Under the pieces are notes generated by a model. That model ran no database searches and was not told where the DNA came from. It saw only the letters and a list, made by a program, of their open reading frames with translations. Positions 44,041 to 50,465 of a DNA stretch of 64,000 bases are shown piece by piece (the first letter of the stretch is position 1; every line of letters starts with the position of its first letter). Source of the DNA: Aquimarina sp. Aq78. Its GTDB lineage: Bacteria; Bacteroidota; Bacteroidia; Flavobacteriales; Flavobacteriaceae. Position numbers and translations under genes: made by a program. The stretch spans positions 248,001 through 312,000 of the forward strand of contig NZ_OMKA01000003.1 of NCBI RefSeq assembly GCF_900299525.1. The letters are read 5' to 3'.

Positions 44041-44207
44041 TAGAGACTAAGAGTAGTATTTATTCTTGGTTTAATTATTGTCTGTCATCAGAAATCCACA
44101 TATTGATCTATCAATCTGTCCTGGCAAAGGCATCAGTATCATTATCTACCTCACCAGGAGAACATTTTGTTTTTAAATATTTTGTGAAACAAAAGGTAAT
44201 CCACTAA
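44037..44207 (+). CDS. Possible small ORF coupled to LytTR gene (56 aa)
   Basis: An ATG overlaps the LytTR stop (ATGA) and opens a 56-codon frame with balanced composition (begins MIETKSSIYSWFNY, one Cys, basic C-terminus). There is no signal peptide, and I recognise no family. The ATGA overlap is the only positive evidence; chance cannot be excluded in a 306-base gap. Confidence 0.25.
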   Translation: MIETKSSIYSWFNYCLSSEIHILIYQSVLAKASVSLSTSPGEHFVFKYFVKQKVIH

Positions 44208-44346
44208 ATTATTTCTTGGTTAATTAAAGAAACAACCATATTATATTCTATACCTCTTTTCATTTTTGATCCTTATGAGTATGTGATATAAATATTCTGG
44301 AAAAATAAAAGTATTACTTACTTTTGATAATACACACTCTATCATA
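44041..44346. other. Gap upstream of TPR-AraC regulator
   Basis: 306 bases. Apart from the doubtful 56-codon ORF it holds TACTTTTG (44319-44326), a perfect -7 box placed 20 bases before the next ATG. No hairpin terminator is evident after the LytTR gene. Confidence 0.5.
44319..44326 (+). promoter_or_regulatory. Promoter -7 box of TPR-AraC regulator (TACTTTTG)
   Basis: A perfect TAnnTTTG match 20 bases before the ATG, which makes the regulator a separate transcript from the 2TM/LytTR cluster. Confidence 0.55.
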
Positions 44347-45969
44347 ATGACAACCCACTATAAACCTTTATTAGGCAAATACCTTATTTTTCCTTTATTT
44401 ATTCTTGTATTCAACTCCTTTTGTGTTTCTGGTCAAGAAAATGATATTCAAGATGCTATAGCATATATTAAACAAGCTGGGTTATTTTACAACAATGAAG
44501 ATTATGAAAAAAGCATGTCCTATTATGATAAAGCGGAACAAATAGTTAAAAAAGCGCACCATGACTCCTTATTATCTATTATATATGCTAGAAAAGGTCA
44601 TATACATCTTAGAGATGGAAAAAATAAAGATGCACTTGACGCCTATTCAAAAGCATTAGATATTACAGAACAGACAGGGCACAAAGAAATTGAAATTAAA
44701 GCTAATTCGGGACTCATTGTTATTCTCAAAAGAATGAACAGATTGGACAAATCTCTAAAAATCGCACATCACTCACTTAAATTAATTCCGAATACTAATT
44801 TTTATAGAAAAGGAGCTCACGCTAGTATTTTGATTCTTACTAGTGAAGTGTATTTAGATAGAGAACAATATGATTCTACATTATACTATATAGAAAAAGG
44901 GCTAGATATAAGCAAAGAGCTGGGGTATAAAGAGGCTATTTTGGATTTATACATAAAAAAAGGAATGGTATATTATTATCAAAAAAAATATGATACATCC
45001 TTAGATTTTTTATTTAAAGCAAAAGGCATTCTGTCCCAACAAGAAATTAACAACAAAACCTACCCCATAATCAACACCAATTATTTCATTGCAAGTTGTT
45101 ATTATCAGCAAGAATTTTATGATAAAGCGATTAACGTATTAACGAATAGTATAAACAACTTTGCAGAAAATGATTCCCTAAAACCTCCAGCGATTAGGTC
45201 TCATTTGCTACTAGCTCATTGTTACAATGAAAAAAAAGAACATGAAAAAGCAAATCTGTGGAGTAACAGATATGTTAAATTAAATGAATCTTATCAAAAA
45301 GATAAGGATCAAACAGTGGATATTATTCATGAAAAAGAGACTAATAGACTTCAAAAACAAATAGTAACCCTTAAAACAAAACAAACCAAAGATAAGCAAG
45401 CTAAAAACCTAATATTCTGGATTCTTTTAATCACATTAATGATGCTTACCTGTATCGTTTTTATGTACATCAAAAAACAACGATCCAATAAAGCTTTGTT
45501 TAATAAATTAATGAAAGAAATTAACAATTTAGAATCTATTAAACAAATCACGGCTAATAAGAAAGAATCGCCCAAAGAAATTATTATTGATGATCAGAAA
45601 ATCAACGAAATTATTAAAGGCTTAGAAAAACTAGAAGCTCAAGAATACTTTTTAAAGTCTGAATGTAATTTACGATCCATGGCAAAAAAGTTAAAAACCA
45701 ATGCCACGTATTTATCCAAAATAATAAACATTCACAAAGAAAAAAACTTTACCGATTATATCAATGACCTTAGAATTGAATATGTTCTAAAAAGATTAAA
45801 AGATGACAAAAAATTCAGGTCATTTTCTATTCAATCTATTGCTGCAGAAATTGGATATAAAAGTAGCTACTCGCTGGTGAAACATTTTAAAGCAAAAACA
45901 GGCATCAATCCGTCCTATTATATTAAGAGTTTGGATAAGCAATATTTAGACTCAGAAATTAGTATATAA
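44347..45969 (+). CDS. TPR-containing membrane regulator with AraC-type DNA-binding domain
   Basis: A 540-residue protein: signal/anchor (about 8-30), six to seven tetratricopeptide repeats (about 36-320; for example EDYEKSMSYYDKAEQIVKKA, KDALDAYSKALDITEQTG, EQYDSTLYYIEKGLDIS), a coiled coil (about 322-352), one membrane helix (about 355-376) and a cytoplasmic AraC domain (about 430-530; ATYLSKIINIHKEKNFTDYI; IAAEIGYKSSYSLVKHFKAKTG). The TPRs face the periplasm, so it can pass an outside protein or peptide signal to DNA. It is the nearest regulator to the leader-peptide genes that start 140 bases later, on the same strand, and may control them. Confidence 0.88.
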   Translation: MTTHYKPLLGKYLIFPLFILVFNSFCVSGQENDIQDAIAYIKQAGLFYNNEDYEKSMSYYDKAEQIVKKAHHDSLLSIIYARKGHIHLRDGKNKDALDAYSKALDITEQTGHKEIEIKANSGLIVILKRMNRLDKSLKIAHHSLKLIPNTNFYRKGAHASILILTSEVYLDREQYDSTLYYIEKGLDISKELGYKEAILDLYIKKGMVYYYQKKYDTSLDFLFKAKGILSQQEINNKTYPIINTNYFIASCYYQQEFYDKAINVLTNSINNFAENDSLKPPAIRSHLLLAHCYNEKKEHEKANLWSNRYVKLNESYQKDKDQTVDIIHEKETNRLQKQIVTLKTKQTKDKQAKNLIFWILLITLMMLTCIVFMYIKKQRSNKALFNKLMKEINNLESIKQITANKKESPKEIIIDDQKINEIIKGLEKLEAQEYFLKSECNLRSMAKKLKTNATYLSKIINIHKEKNFTDYINDLRIEYVLKRLKDDKKFRSFSIQSIAAEIGYKSSYSLVKHFKAKTGINPSYYIKSLDKQYLDSEISI

Positions 45970-45972
45970 CTC

Positions 45973-45998
45973 ATGGCTATTTTAAACAATTTAGCCAT
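45973..45998. repeat. Hairpin, first copy of ATGGCTATTTT-type element
   Basis: ATGGCTA (45973-45979) pairs with TAGCCAT (45992-45998). The left part, ATGGCTATTTT, recurs at 46322, so the two hairpins bracket the first leader-peptide gene. There is no T-run after it. Confidence 0.45.
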
Positions 45999-46108
45999 AA
46001 GTAATTATTATAAGCTCTTAAAATAAAATATATTTCTAACGAAATACATTTTTCTTAATTCTTATATACTTAAGAAAAAGGCTTATAAATAACTAAATCA
46101 TCCTAAGA

Positions 46109-46270
46109 ATGAAAAAAGACGGAACACAAAAAATCAATCTCAAAAAGTTAACAATAGCAAGGATCAACTTAGGTTCTATGAAAAAAATAGAAGGAGGATC
46201 CAGTGTTTTAACCAGTGACATTGCAGAAGTAAACGGAGTGATTATCGATTATTGTTATAACGAAAAATAA
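46109..46270 (+). CDS. Class I lanthipeptide-like precursor peptide (leader type A)
   Basis: A 53-residue peptide, too short for most gene finders. Leader 1-30 contains KKLTIARIN, then MKKIEGG: the K-L-x-I-A-x-(I/L)-x and double-glycine pattern of Bacteroidota class I lanthipeptide-like and related RiPP precursors. The 23-residue core starts SSVLTSD and holds four Ser/Thr near its front and a single Cys (in IDYCYNEK), so at most one thioether or disulfide partner is available. No LanB/LanC or peptidase-type exporter is in the window. It has its own terminator at 46296. The same leader type is found on the minus strand at 49612-49773. Confidence 0.75.
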   Translation: MKKDGTQKINLKKLTIARINLGSMKKIEGGSSVLTSDIAEVNGVIIDYCYNEK

Positions 46271-46295
46271 ATATTACTTTTTCAAAATATTTATT

Positions 46296-46321
46296 ACCCT
46301 GCTAATGTGCAGGGTTTTTTT
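46296..46321 (+). terminator. Intrinsic terminator of first leader-peptide gene
   Basis: ACCCTGC, six-base loop, GCAGGGT (46296-46315), followed directly by a run of Ts to 46321. A textbook rho-independent terminator 26 bases after the stop. Confidence 0.88.
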
Positions 46322-46346
46322 ATGGCTATTTTGTTTAAAATGGTCA
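46322..46346. repeat. Hairpin, second copy of ATGGCTATTTT-type element
   Basis: ATGGCTATTTT (46322-46332) pairs over 11 positions, two of them G-U type, with AAAATGGTCAT (46336-46346). The left arm matches 45973-45983. Confidence 0.45.
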
Positions 46347-46413
46347 TACTTCATTTTTAATACCCCTAATTGCTACATACTTTAGTTTCAGAATCAAAAC
46401 TATCCACAGTGAT

Positions 46414-46421
46414 TAATTTTG
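46414..46421 (+). promoter_or_regulatory. Promoter -7 box (TAATTTTG) of second leader-peptide gene
   Basis: A perfect TAnnTTTG match 56 bases before the ATG at 46478, so this gene is transcribed separately. It is followed by GGGGGCAGCC-rich leader sequence. Confidence 0.55.
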
Positions 46422-46477
46422 ATAAAGGGGGCAGCCGAAAACCTTATCTATAGAGTAGGTAATTAAAACTTATCATC

Positions 46478-46630
46478 ATGTTTAATAACATTTTAGATTT
46501 AAAAGGAGCAACTCAATTAAGTAAAAACGAACAACAAACAATCAAAGCTGGTACATACTATGGTGATCAATGTCTTAGCCTTTGTGGTGGTCATTGTTCT
46601 TTTGGGCGTTGTTATGAGCAGTTAGACTAA
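46478..46630 (+). CDS. Cysteine-rich double-glycine-type leader peptide (leader type B)
   Basis: A 50-residue peptide. The leader, residues 1-25, has hydrophobic positions and the G-A-x-x-L-S-K-x-E-Q-Q-x-I pattern ending Ala-Gly, where relatives have Gly-Gly. This pattern is shared with 46697, 47027 and 50040 and resembles peptides annotated as ComC/BlpC-type or bacteriocin-like in Bacteroidota. The 25-residue core contains four cysteines with spacing C-x3-C-x3-C-x4-C (QCLSLCGGHCSFGRC), enough for two disulfides or metal binding. Flanked by its own promoter and terminator. Probably exported by a C39-peptidase ABC transporter encoded elsewhere. Confidence 0.75.
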   Translation: MFNNILDLKGATQLSKNEQQTIKAGTYYGDQCLSLCGGHCSFGRCYEQLD

Positions 46631-46638
46631 ATATTATT

Positions 46639-46668
46639 TCCCTAAGGTTAATCCTTAGGGACTTTTTT
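46639..46668 (+). terminator. Intrinsic terminator of second leader-peptide gene
   Basis: TCCCTAAGG, five-base loop, CCTTAGGGA (46639-46661), then a T-run at 46663-46668. Nine bases after the stop. Confidence 0.88.
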
Positions 46669-46696
46669 GTTGTATTTCTAATTTAAAACATTAAAA

Positions 46697-46897
46697 ATGA
46701 TTCATAAAATTTTAAAAGTAAACGGAGTTACGGTACTTAAAAAACAACATCAGAAATTGATTCACGGTGGTGCTTATGGATGTCAAAATGTAGCAAGAAG
46801 ATGTATAGAGGATAGCGATTGCTGTTCAGGAAGTTGTGGAGTAGAAAGAATTATCAACGGAAACGTAGTTATACTTTCTATATGTTCATTTACCTGA
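46697..46897 (+). CDS. Double-glycine leader peptide with knottin-like six-cysteine core
   Basis: A 66-residue peptide. Leader 1-25 (KILKVNGVTVLKKQHQK, then IHGG) is of type B. The 41-residue core after Gly-Gly has exactly six cysteines with spacing C-x6-C-x5-CC-x3-C-x15-C, including the segment DSDCCSGSC. This is the framework of inhibitor cystine knots (knottins) known from spider, cone-snail and plant peptides, where I-IV, II-V and III-VI pair. The last loop, 15 residues, is long. It would need an oxidising periplasm or outside to fold. No modification enzyme is nearby. Knot topology is inferred from spacing alone. Confidence 0.75.
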   Translation: MIHKILKVNGVTVLKKQHQKLIHGGAYGCQNVARRCIEDSDCCSGSCGVERIINGNVVILSICSFT

Positions 46898-46906
46898 ATA
46901 CCAGGT
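46892..46906 (+). terminator. Weak hairpin overlapping stop codon
   Basis: ACCTG, five bases, CAGGT (46892-46906), followed by TCTATTTTTTG. The stop codon of the knottin-like gene lies in it. The stem is short, but a T-rich tract follows, so it may end this transcript. Confidence 0.5.
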
Positions 46907-46928
46907 TCTATTTTTTGAACAACCTATA

Positions 46929-46981
46929 ATGACAAAAAAACAAGATGTCATCAGGATAATAGACAGAAAACTGCAACTGTC
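46929..46981. repeat. Two small consecutive hairpins upstream of fourth leader-peptide gene
   Basis: ATGAC/GTCAT (46929-46933 with 46947-46951) is followed by GACAG/CTGTC (46962-46966 with 46977-46981). Five-pair stems only; possibly leader RNA structure. Confidence 0.3.
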
Positions 46982-47026
46982 TTAAAATGTTTGCTGTCAT
47001 AATAAAAACAAATAATTTCTAACAAA

Positions 47027-47209
47027 ATGAAAAAAATAATGCAATTAAAAGGAGCTCAAGTTTTAAATAAAAAAGAGCAAAAATCTATTAATGGAGGTAA
47101 CACAGGTATGCGTTGCTATAGTCATGATGATTGTAGTGTTTTAAATTCGATACCTGGCTTTGAGCATGAAGAATTCTTTTGCTTTTGGGGAATGTGCCAA
47201 ATAGCATAA
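47027..47209 (+). CDS. Cysteine-rich double-glycine leader peptide (leader type B)
   Basis: A 60-residue peptide. Leader 1-24 (IMQLKGAQVLNKKEQKS, then INGG) is of type B and is the closest of the set to the one at 46478. The 36-residue core begins NTGMRC and has four cysteines with spacing C-x5-C-x15-C-x4-C. The front motif RCYSHDDC resembles RCIEDSDC of the knottin-like peptide upstream, so the two cores may share an origin. It is followed by a strong terminator. No immunity or transport gene is adjacent. Confidence 0.75.
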   Translation: MKKIMQLKGAQVLNKKEQKSINGGNTGMRCYSHDDCSVLNSIPGFEHEEFFCFWGMCQIA

Positions 47210-47241
47210 CAGATTTTTTTTATACGTACTAGGTTAACTTT

Positions 47242-47278
47242 AAAAAGTCAAAAGATCGAATGATCTCTTGGCTTTTTT
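47242..47278. terminator. Terminator between leader-peptide and acyltransferase genes
   Basis: AAAAGTCAAAAGATC pairs with GATCTCTTGGCTTTT (one mismatch, one wobble) around GAAT, followed by a run of Ts. It can serve the plus-strand peptide gene and, through its A-run, the convergent minus-strand gene. Confidence 0.75.
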
Positions 47279-47313
47279 TGAATGAGGGAGGGTAATAAAA
47301 TGTACTAAAGAGA

Positions 47314-48117
47314 TTAATACTCCCACTGTCTTTTCTTATTTAACTCCTCCTCGGCTTCTAATTCTTCCTTCGGAATTACTTTAAGAAAAGAAGGGTGTTG
47401 TTCTATGGCATACTCTAATTTACTAACGATATCGTCAATAGAATCATTTTCATAGTCTATATCCAGTGGCTCTTTTACAACCATAGATTGCAATATTCCC
47501 CGTTTTTTAATTCGAATACCTTTTTTATCAAAAGATCTTCTAAAACCATCTATTACAATAGGGATTACAATTGGTTTATATTTTCTGATAATATGAGCAG
47601 TTCCTTTGCGAATAGGCTTAAAAGGTTTTGTTGTTCCCTGCGGAAATGTAATCACCCACCCATCATCTAATGCTCTTGAAATATTGGTAATATCGCTCAT
47701 TTTTACCTGGCGATTCACATCTTTTCCTTTCTCTCTCCAGGTACGCTCTACAGTTATAGCTCCTGCATATGCTAGAATTCTTGCTAACAATCCAGCTCTC
47801 ATCGTCTCTTTTGCAGCAACGTAATATAAATTCATTTTTGGTTGCCACAGATACCCTACATTTTTAATAGAATCTGTACGACCACTTAAACTTGCATTAA
47901 AGACATGAAACATTGCTACTACATCAGCAAAATAGGTCTGATGATTAGAAACAAATAACACATTATTATCTGGAAGGTTTTTAAAAATTTCACTTCCTTC
48001 AATTTGTAATTCATTAAAACCTCTATAACGACTATGCGTTAACCCACCCATAATACGGATAAGCCATTTTTTAAAAAATAATATATGTCCAAATGGATTT
48101 CTTTTAAATAATCCCAT
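47314..48117 (-). CDS. Lysophospholipid acyltransferase (PlsC-like)
   Basis: A 267-residue membrane-associated acyltransferase that would place the second acyl chain on 1-acylglycerol-3-phosphate or a similar acceptor. Motif I reads VSNHQTYFADV. This is H-x5-D instead of the usual H-x4-D, which I recall as a feature of the Bacteroidota branch. Motif III is FPQGTTKPF in place of FPEGTR. GVIPIVIDGFRR-like motif IV is present. An N-terminal amphipathic segment may bind the membrane. It follows the CoA pyrophosphatase gene by 42 bases, probably in one operon. Confidence 0.85.
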   Translation of the reverse strand: MGLFKRNPFGHILFFKKWLIRIMGGLTHSRYRGFNELQIEGSEIFKNLPDNNVLFVSNHQTYFADVVAMFHVFNASLSGRTDSIKNVGYLWQPKMNLYYVAAKETMRAGLLARILAYAGAITVERTWREKGKDVNRQVKMSDITNISRALDDGWVITFPQGTTKPFKPIRKGTAHIIRKYKPIVIPIVIDGFRRSFDKKGIRIKKRGILQSMVVKEPLDIDYENDSIDDIVSKLEYAIEQHPSFLKVIPKEELEAEEELNKKRQWEY

Positions 48118-48159
48118 ATGTAGAAAACCGGTTGTATTAGGAATGCCAAATATACAAAA

Positions 48160-48804
48160 TCATAACGCTATTGACGTCTTTAAAAGCATTTTAAGCTCAC
48201 TTAACATCATTGCAGTTGCTCCCCAGACAACGTAACCGTTTAGTTCAAAGGAAGGTACCTCTATATTCTTTGCATAAGAAGTCGTTAATTTTTTAAAAAC
48301 TACATTATCTTCATTAAGAAGTTCTGTTAGCGGAACCTCAATAACTTTTGCAACTTCTTCTTTCTGGCGAACAAAATTGGGTCTTCTTTCAGAAAACCCT
48401 AAAAACGGATGTACCCAAAAATTAGAAGGAGGTATATATACTTTTGTAAGGGACTTAAGAATCGTAACCGTATTGGGCTGTACTCCTACTTCTTCATGAG
48501 TTTCGCGTAATGCGGTCTCTGTATAGTCTACATCATAAGTCTCTACTTTTCCTCCTGGCAATGCTATCTGTCCCGAATGAACTCCTTCATATTCGGGTCG
48601 TAAAATCAGTACAAGATGAGTTATAGCATCCTTTGGGTAAAAAAGCATCATCACTGCAGCATTTCGAGGATTCTTCTCTTCAATTTTAAGATGATTTAAT
48701 GCTTTCATACGAGCTTCTGGAGCCATAATAAAATGGGAAGATTCTCCCGGTACTGACATTTTTTCTATTTTTGGGATTAAATTTTTAAATGTTTCAAATG
48801 TCAT
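48160..48804 (-). CDS. CoA pyrophosphatase, Nudix family
   Basis: A 214-residue hydrolase that splits coenzyme A or acyl-CoA into phosphopantetheine and ADP. The CoA-specific motif (LILRPEYEGVHSGQIALPGGK, about 65-85, here described in part) precedes the Nudix box G-x5-E-x7-R-E-x2-E-E-x-G (GGKVETYD...ALRETHEEVGV, about 83-107). Length and opening (MTFETFKNLIPKIEK) agree with the family, so ATG 48804 is the start. That start overlaps by seven bases the start of the divergent cyclophilin gene, an unusual head-to-head overlap. Confidence 0.9.
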   Translation of the reverse strand: MTFETFKNLIPKIEKMSVPGESSHFIMAPEARMKALNHLKIEEKNPRNAAVMMLFYPKDAITHLVLILRPEYEGVHSGQIALPGGKVETYDVDYTETALRETHEEVGVQPNTVTILKSLTKVYIPPSNFWVHPFLGFSERRPNFVRQKEEVAKVIEVPLTELLNEDNVVFKKLTTSYAKNIEVPSFELNGYVVWGATAMMLSELKMLLKTSIAL

Positions 48805-49556
48805 TTACCAAATCAATTTTATGCTTTTGCGTATCTATTTTCATATTCTCTAGTTGTGAAGATACACATTCTAAGAAAAATAAACAGGATGTAAAAACAA
48901 ATACAGATTCAATTTCTGTAAATGATAAAAAGGAAAAAACGAATACTACTACAACACAGGGAAAAAAGAAATTGGATAGCAAAAACAAAGACTCTGAAGA
49001 AGAGCCATTTAGACTAACTAATGATAGTCTAGAGGAATTCCTGACTAATTATGGTAAAGAAAATCCAGAGACATTGGTTAATATAAAAACCATATATGGT
49101 GATATCCATATCAAATTATATAAAAAAACACCTATACATAGAGCAAATTTTATTTATCTGGTAAAACAGAAATATTTTGATGAAACTTTTTTCTATCGTG
49201 TAGCCAAAGGTTTTGTAATCCAGGGAGGTAATAGTGATCGTCAACAAATGGCAAACAAACGTCATGAAATTGGAGACTATACCATTCCGCAGGAGCCCGT
49301 AAAAGGTTTGAGGCACACCAGAGGTGCTGTTGCCCTATCCAAACAATGGGTAGATAATCCATCAAATCGCTCCACACCATTCGAATTCTTTATTGTAATT
49401 GCTAAAAACGGAGCTTTTCACCTGGATGGAGAACATACGATTTTCGGAAAAGTTGTAAAAGGAATGGATGTGGCTGATAAAATCTCTAATGTTCCTACAG
49501 ATGGTAGCGAATGGCCAAAAGAAAATATTTTTATAAAAGCTGAAGTGATTAAGTAA
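48798..49556 (+). CDS. Cyclophilin-type peptidyl-prolyl isomerase lipoprotein
   Basis: A 252-residue lipoprotein (FIFSSC, Cys20) with a Lys/Asp/Thr-rich linker (about 22-75) and a cyclophilin domain (about 92-250; YGDIHIKLYKKTPIHRANFI, FFYRVAKGFVIQGGN, FEFFIVIAKNGAFHLDGEHTIFGKV). The catalytic Arg is in YRVAKGFVIQGG. It helps fold outer-membrane or surface proteins. ATG 48798 gives a perfect lipoprotein signal; 48789 is also possible. The 3' end (NIFIKAEVIK) and the bases after it are found twice more downstream as decayed copies (49830-49885, 50466-50512). Confidence 0.9.
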   Translation: MSFTKSILCFCVSIFIFSSCEDTHSKKNKQDVKTNTDSISVNDKKEKTNTTTTQGKKKLDSKNKDSEEEPFRLTNDSLEEFLTNYGKENPETLVNIKTIYGDIHIKLYKKTPIHRANFIYLVKQKYFDETFFYRVAKGFVIQGGNSDRQQMANKRHEIGDYTIPQEPVKGLRHTRGAVALSKQWVDNPSNRSTPFEFFIVIAKNGAFHLDGEHTIFGKVVKGMDVADKISNVPTDGSEWPKENIFIKAEVIK

Positions 49557-49584
49557 TACTGGTTATTGTATAAAACAAAGAAAA

Positions 49585-49604
49585 AAGCGGACCTAAGTCC
49601 GCTT
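49585..49604. terminator. Bidirectional terminator
   Basis: AAGCGGAC, four bases, GTCCGCTT: a perfect eight-pair stem between the cyclophilin stop and the end of the minus-strand lanthipeptide-like gene, with A/T-rich flanks on both sides. Confidence 0.85.
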
Positions 49605-49611
49605 ATAAAAT

Positions 49612-49773
49612 TTAGCATGGCGCAGCAATAGTTTCACATTGACATGTATTATGTGTTCCCACAGCCCACTTTACGCGTTCTTTATATGGTCCCATAGGGT
49701 GAGCTAACCCTCCTTTTACCTGTGCAATGGTCTTCTTGTTTAATTCTAATTTTTTAAAATTCATTTTTTTCAT
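49612..49773 (-). CDS. Class I lanthipeptide-like precursor peptide (leader type A)
   Basis: A 53-residue peptide. Leader 1-22 contains FKKLELNKKTIAQVKGG, the same K-L-x-L-x-K-x-T-I-A ... G-G pattern as at 46109. The 31-residue core ends in CQCETIAAPC with three Cys and has three Thr in its second half, compatible with thioether rings if LanB/LanC-type enzymes act on it, or with disulfides. It lies on the minus strand, bounded by terminators at 49585 and 49963 and by decayed copies of the cyclophilin 3' end. No modification genes are in the window. Confidence 0.75.
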   Translation of the reverse strand: MKKMNFKKLELNKKTIAQVKGGLAHPMGPYKERVKWAVGTHNTCQCETIAAPC

Positions 49774-49829
49774 GTTATAAAAGTTTTATGATTTATACCA
49801 TTATATCAACAAGGAAAAAAATTGTTACC

Positions 49830-49885
49830 CCAAAAAAGAAACTATTTTTATAAAAACCGAAGAGAAGGAATAAAACAAAGAAGAA
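49830..49885 (+). pseudogene. Decayed copy of cyclophilin gene 3' end (copy B)
   Basis: The core AAGAAACTATTTTTATAAAA is identical to copy C (50466-50512) and differs at one position from the live cyclophilin gene at 49519-49538. Downstream, TAAAACAAAGAA matches the bases after the cyclophilin stop (about 49571). The reading frame is broken. It lies between the two minus-strand leader-peptide genes. Confidence 0.6.
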
Positions 49886-49962
49886 AGTTGTTTTGTAGTA
49901 TTTAGGATTATTTAAAACCTAAAAGATTCTGATCTACACCTATTTTTGGTTATTGAAAAGAA

Positions 49963-49985
49963 AAAAGCCCTTTGAAAGGGCTTTT
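49963..49985. terminator. Terminator of minus-strand leader-peptide gene
   Basis: AAAAGCCCTTT, one base, AAAGGGCTTTT: an 11-pair stem. On the minus strand it is followed by a T-rich tract, so it ends the transcript of 50040-50228. Confidence 0.82.
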
Positions 49986-50039
49986 TAAAATAAATTTTAA
50001 GTACTTCTCTTATGATTATTGCTCGTTGGCATTATCATC

Positions 50040-50228
50040 TTAGAAAGCAGGTCCACAACCACTATAATCCAGACACTTTACAAACTTTTCATCATTTGTA
50101 GGGTGTTGTTCATCGCACGCACCAAATATTACACTACAATCTGTTCTCATTCTTCCACCTGATATATTTTTTAGGCTACCTCTAGTTAGTGATTTAACAC
50201 CATTAATTTCTAAAATAGATTTTAACAT
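50040..50228 (-). CDS. Cysteine-rich double-glycine leader peptide (leader type B)
   Basis: A 62-residue peptide. Leader 1-25 (SILEINGVKSLTRGSLK, then ISGG) is of type B like those at 46478, 46697 and 47027. The 37-residue core begins RMRTDC and has four cysteines with spacing C-x6-C-x13-C-x5-C, ending GCGPAF. The frame can be read 36 codons further upstream to 50336, but that extension passes through hairpins and would put the leader inside the protein, so ATG 50228 is chosen. The upstream region is rich in palindromes. Confidence 0.75.
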   Translation of the reverse strand: MLKSILEINGVKSLTRGSLKNISGGRMRTDCSVIFGACDEQHPTNDEKFVKCLDYSGCGPAF

Positions 50229-50332
50229 GATTATTGTTTTAAGAATTAATTTGTCTGTATTTTTTTTTAAGTCGCTTACGACTTTACGACTATTTTCGCG
50301 AAAATATTTTATAACATCATAAAATGTTATGT

Positions 50333-50447
50333 CCAATAAAGGTAATGCAACAGTACACTTTATTGAAAGGTGTAGTACTTAACATTTATAAATTTTAAGG
50401 TATCAATTTATAAATGTTACCTTCTATTTTTATTGCATCCTTATTGG
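50333..50447. repeat. Palindromic element (MITE-like or structured RNA)
   Basis: Outer arms CCAATAAAGGTAATGCAA (about 50333-50350) and its near complement (about 50433-50447, with small indels) enclose two further stems: TACAC/GTGTA around 50354-50374 and a perfect 15-pair stem 50380-50394 with 50405-50419 (loop of ten bases). This would fold into a cross or three-way junction. Confidence 0.6.
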
Positions 50448-50465
50448 TAATTCAATGCAAAAAAA

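Noticed and set aside
50229..50336. 36-codon N-terminal extension of the leader-peptide gene at 50040-50228
   Set aside because: It passes through hairpins and a 14-base palindrome, and it would place the double-glycine leader inside the protein; relatives at 46478-47209 begin at the equivalent Met.
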